Shown piece by piece: positions 16,469-17,308 of a stretch of 17,308 nucleotides of DNA. The stretch spans positions 1 through 17,308 of the forward strand of contig JAJZAL010000101.1 in NCBI GenBank assembly GCA_021799405.1, in the 5' to 3' direction. The first letter of the stretch is position 1. Each line of letters begins with the position of its first letter. The DNA comes from Acidobacteriota bacterium (GTDB lineage: Bacteria; Acidobacteriota; Terriglobia; Terriglobales; Acidobacteriaceae). A program made the position numbers and the translations under genes. The notes beneath the pieces were generated by a model. That model did no database searches. It was not told the DNA's origin and saw only the letters and a list, made by a program, of their open reading frames with translations.

Positions 16469-16735
16469 AACTTCCTCCTTCTGCCGCCCGTCCTGCCGTT
16501 CCGGAACTGGGATCAGGACTGATCTTCCGTCCTCGGCATCTTTCTCTCTCCGGGGATCTTTTCCCGGCTGGCTTACACTCTCTCAAACAATATTTTCATA
16601 GGTTAGTTGCGGTTTGGGCAAAGAATCGTCTGAAGGGAAAGGAAGGAATAGTGTGTCTGCATGCGCGGCTCCAGGAATAAGTTCTCACGGTTAAAGTTAG
16701 GCCGATGTCGAACATCTCCTGCTCTGCAAATCACT
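16469..16735. other. Leader and promoter region of the Gly-rich gene, with small dyad and mini-frame
   Basis: This is part of a 318-base gap without a recognised gene. On the minus strand it contains the strong Shine-Dalgarno of the Gly-rich gene. It also has a dyad GATCAG-GA-CTGATC (16511-16524), and an eight-residue frame MPRTEDQS (16513-16539) with GGAG eight bases before its ATG. Around 16590-16620 there is an AT-rich stretch with TATGAA as a possible -10, but no convincing -35 at normal distance. Nothing else is visible. Confidence 0.4.
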
Positions 16736-16762
16736 GCGGCCTCTGCTGAGAGCAGAGGCCGC
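16736..16762. terminator. Perfect 12-bp hairpin, probable terminator of the downstream minus-strand gene
   Basis: GCGGCCTCTGCT (16736-16747) and AGCAGAGGCCGC (16751-16762) are perfect inverted copies with a 3-base loop. The hairpin lies 24 bases after the stop of the WxxGxW-type gene in the minus direction. The following minus-strand sequence (AGTGATTTGC) has only a short T-run, so termination may be partial. Confidence 0.6.
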
Positions 16763-16786
16763 ATTCTGGCAGGGCGGGAAGGCGAA

Positions 16787-17134
16787 CTATCTGCGATCCC
16801 CGTCATCGCCCCGGCGGTAGCCCCACCCGCGATCCCTCCAACGACCGAAATCCCTGTGCTCGTGATCGAAGTCGAAGCGTTCAAAGCGGTCGCGATCAAA
16901 GCGCCGGTAATAGTCATCCCGGTCACCGGCGAAGTTCCAGTAGCCCTGAACCCAGTAACCATTGGCATAGTAGCCGTTTACCCAGGCGTAGCCGGGGCCG
17001 GGACAGGGAGGAATGTAGGCTGCTGGCGCGCCAATATAGACTCCAAACTGAGCTGCCTGTGCGGGAACGCCCGCGAGACCCAACCCGCCTACTCCAAGTG
17101 CTGCTCCAAGCATCCACTTCTTCATGCCGTCCAT
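16787..17134 (-). CDS. Small secreted WxxGxW-type protein
   Basis: The 115-residue product has a Sec signal (MKKWMLGAALGVGGLGLAG with VPAQAA, cleavage near residue 28). A short motif region follows at about 43-66: CPGPGYAWVNGYYANGYW then VQGYW. The WVNGYY and WVQGYW pair matches the WxxGxW/YxWGxW type repeats of small exported proteins common in proteobacteria and acidobacteria, whose function is unknown. The rest is a highly charged Asp/Arg/Phe tail (DRDDYYRRFDRDRFERF and on) ending DDGDRR. The start ATG 17134 has GGAGG at 17139-17143, 4 nt away. ATG 17125 would be too far from it (13 nt). Like its neighbour it is exported and aromatic/Gly/Arg-rich, and the two may be co-expressed or paralogous in role (inference). 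Confidence 0.75.
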   Translation of the reverse strand: MDGMKKWMLGAALGVGGLGLAGVPAQAAQFGVYIGAPAAYIPPCPGPGYAWVNGYYANGYWVQGYWNFAGDRDDYYRRFDRDRFERFDFDHEHRDFGRWRDRGWGYRRGDDGDRR

Positions 17135-17308
17135 ACGTCCTCCATTCCAGCCGCTGGGCTTACCCTCCCGGCCGCTCCGGCTGACTGCCGCCGGGGCTTG
17201 ACTCGTGCCACCCCGCCGGTGCGCCGCTTTATGTTCGGATTGAACTCCAGTCCGGGAAAAAGGTTGCGGAGCCGCGGCAGGTTCGCTCGCTGCAACTATT
17301 TGTATATA
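17135..17308. other. Upstream region of the small secreted protein gene
   Basis: The last 174 bases hold the gene's Shine-Dalgarno, and presumably its promoter on the minus strand. I find no good -35/-10 pair, RNA gene or open frame. The sequence is GC-rich except for the AT-rich final bases. Confidence 0.4.

Noticed and set aside
15728..16522. A 264-codon plus-strand frame rich in Ala and Thr
   Set aside because: It is the complement of the tandem repeats in the secreted protein. That protein has a signal peptide and strong Shine-Dalgarno, and this frame has neither.
17218..17270. A GAGTTCAATCC stretch on the minus strand resembling a tRNA T-loop
   Set aside because: The flanking bases do not form a 5-bp T-stem, and no acceptor, D or anticodon arm can be built.

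Overview
The window looks like chromosomal DNA of a GC-rich bacterium, most likely an acidobacterium (Acidobacteriota, Terriglobia-like). This is an inference from the protein sequences, the phosphomannose-isomerase fusion, the TTG starts and the 7-bp-phased intergenic repeats. No rRNA or other strict marker is present to prove it.

Positions 1-7111 hold a plus-strand branched-chain amino acid block: the 3' part of leuC, then leuD, ilvD, ilvB, ilvN and ilvC, closed by an intrinsic terminator at 7065-7111. IlvBN makes acetolactate or acetohydroxybutyrate, IlvC reduces and isomerises it, IlvD dehydrates it to the 2-keto acids for valine and isoleucine, and LeuCD isomerises isopropylmalate on the leucine branch. 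Three consecutive gaps (leuD-ilvD, ilvD-ilvB, ilvB-ilvN) each hold a 145-190 bp element whose ends are inverted arrays of AGCT-N3 heptamers. In the third, the array itself forms the ilvN ribosome binding site. This is the most unusual signal in the window.

Positions 7187-10518 hold a divergent sugar module: a minus-strand MFS sugar porter, and a plus-strand protein that joins a degenerate nucleoside-kinase-like domain to a class I mannose-6-phosphate isomerase domain. A short region with face-away promoter candidates separates them.

Positions 10642-15584 hold a compact piece of the division and cell wall (dcw) cluster: mraY, murD, ftsW, murG. These supply lipid I, UDP-MurNAc-Ala-Glu, the SEDS glycan polymerase and lipid II. 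The usual flanking genes (murE/murF upstream, murC/ftsQ/ftsA/ftsZ downstream) are absent, so the cluster is split here. A second type of heptamer array lies between ftsW and murG.

Positions 15656-17308 hold a strong bidirectional terminator and two minus-strand genes for small secreted proteins: a Gly/Trp/His-rich repeat protein and a WxxGxW-type protein. The gene between them and the window end was not seen. Nearly all other long open frames are antisense or out-of-frame shadows caused by high GC.
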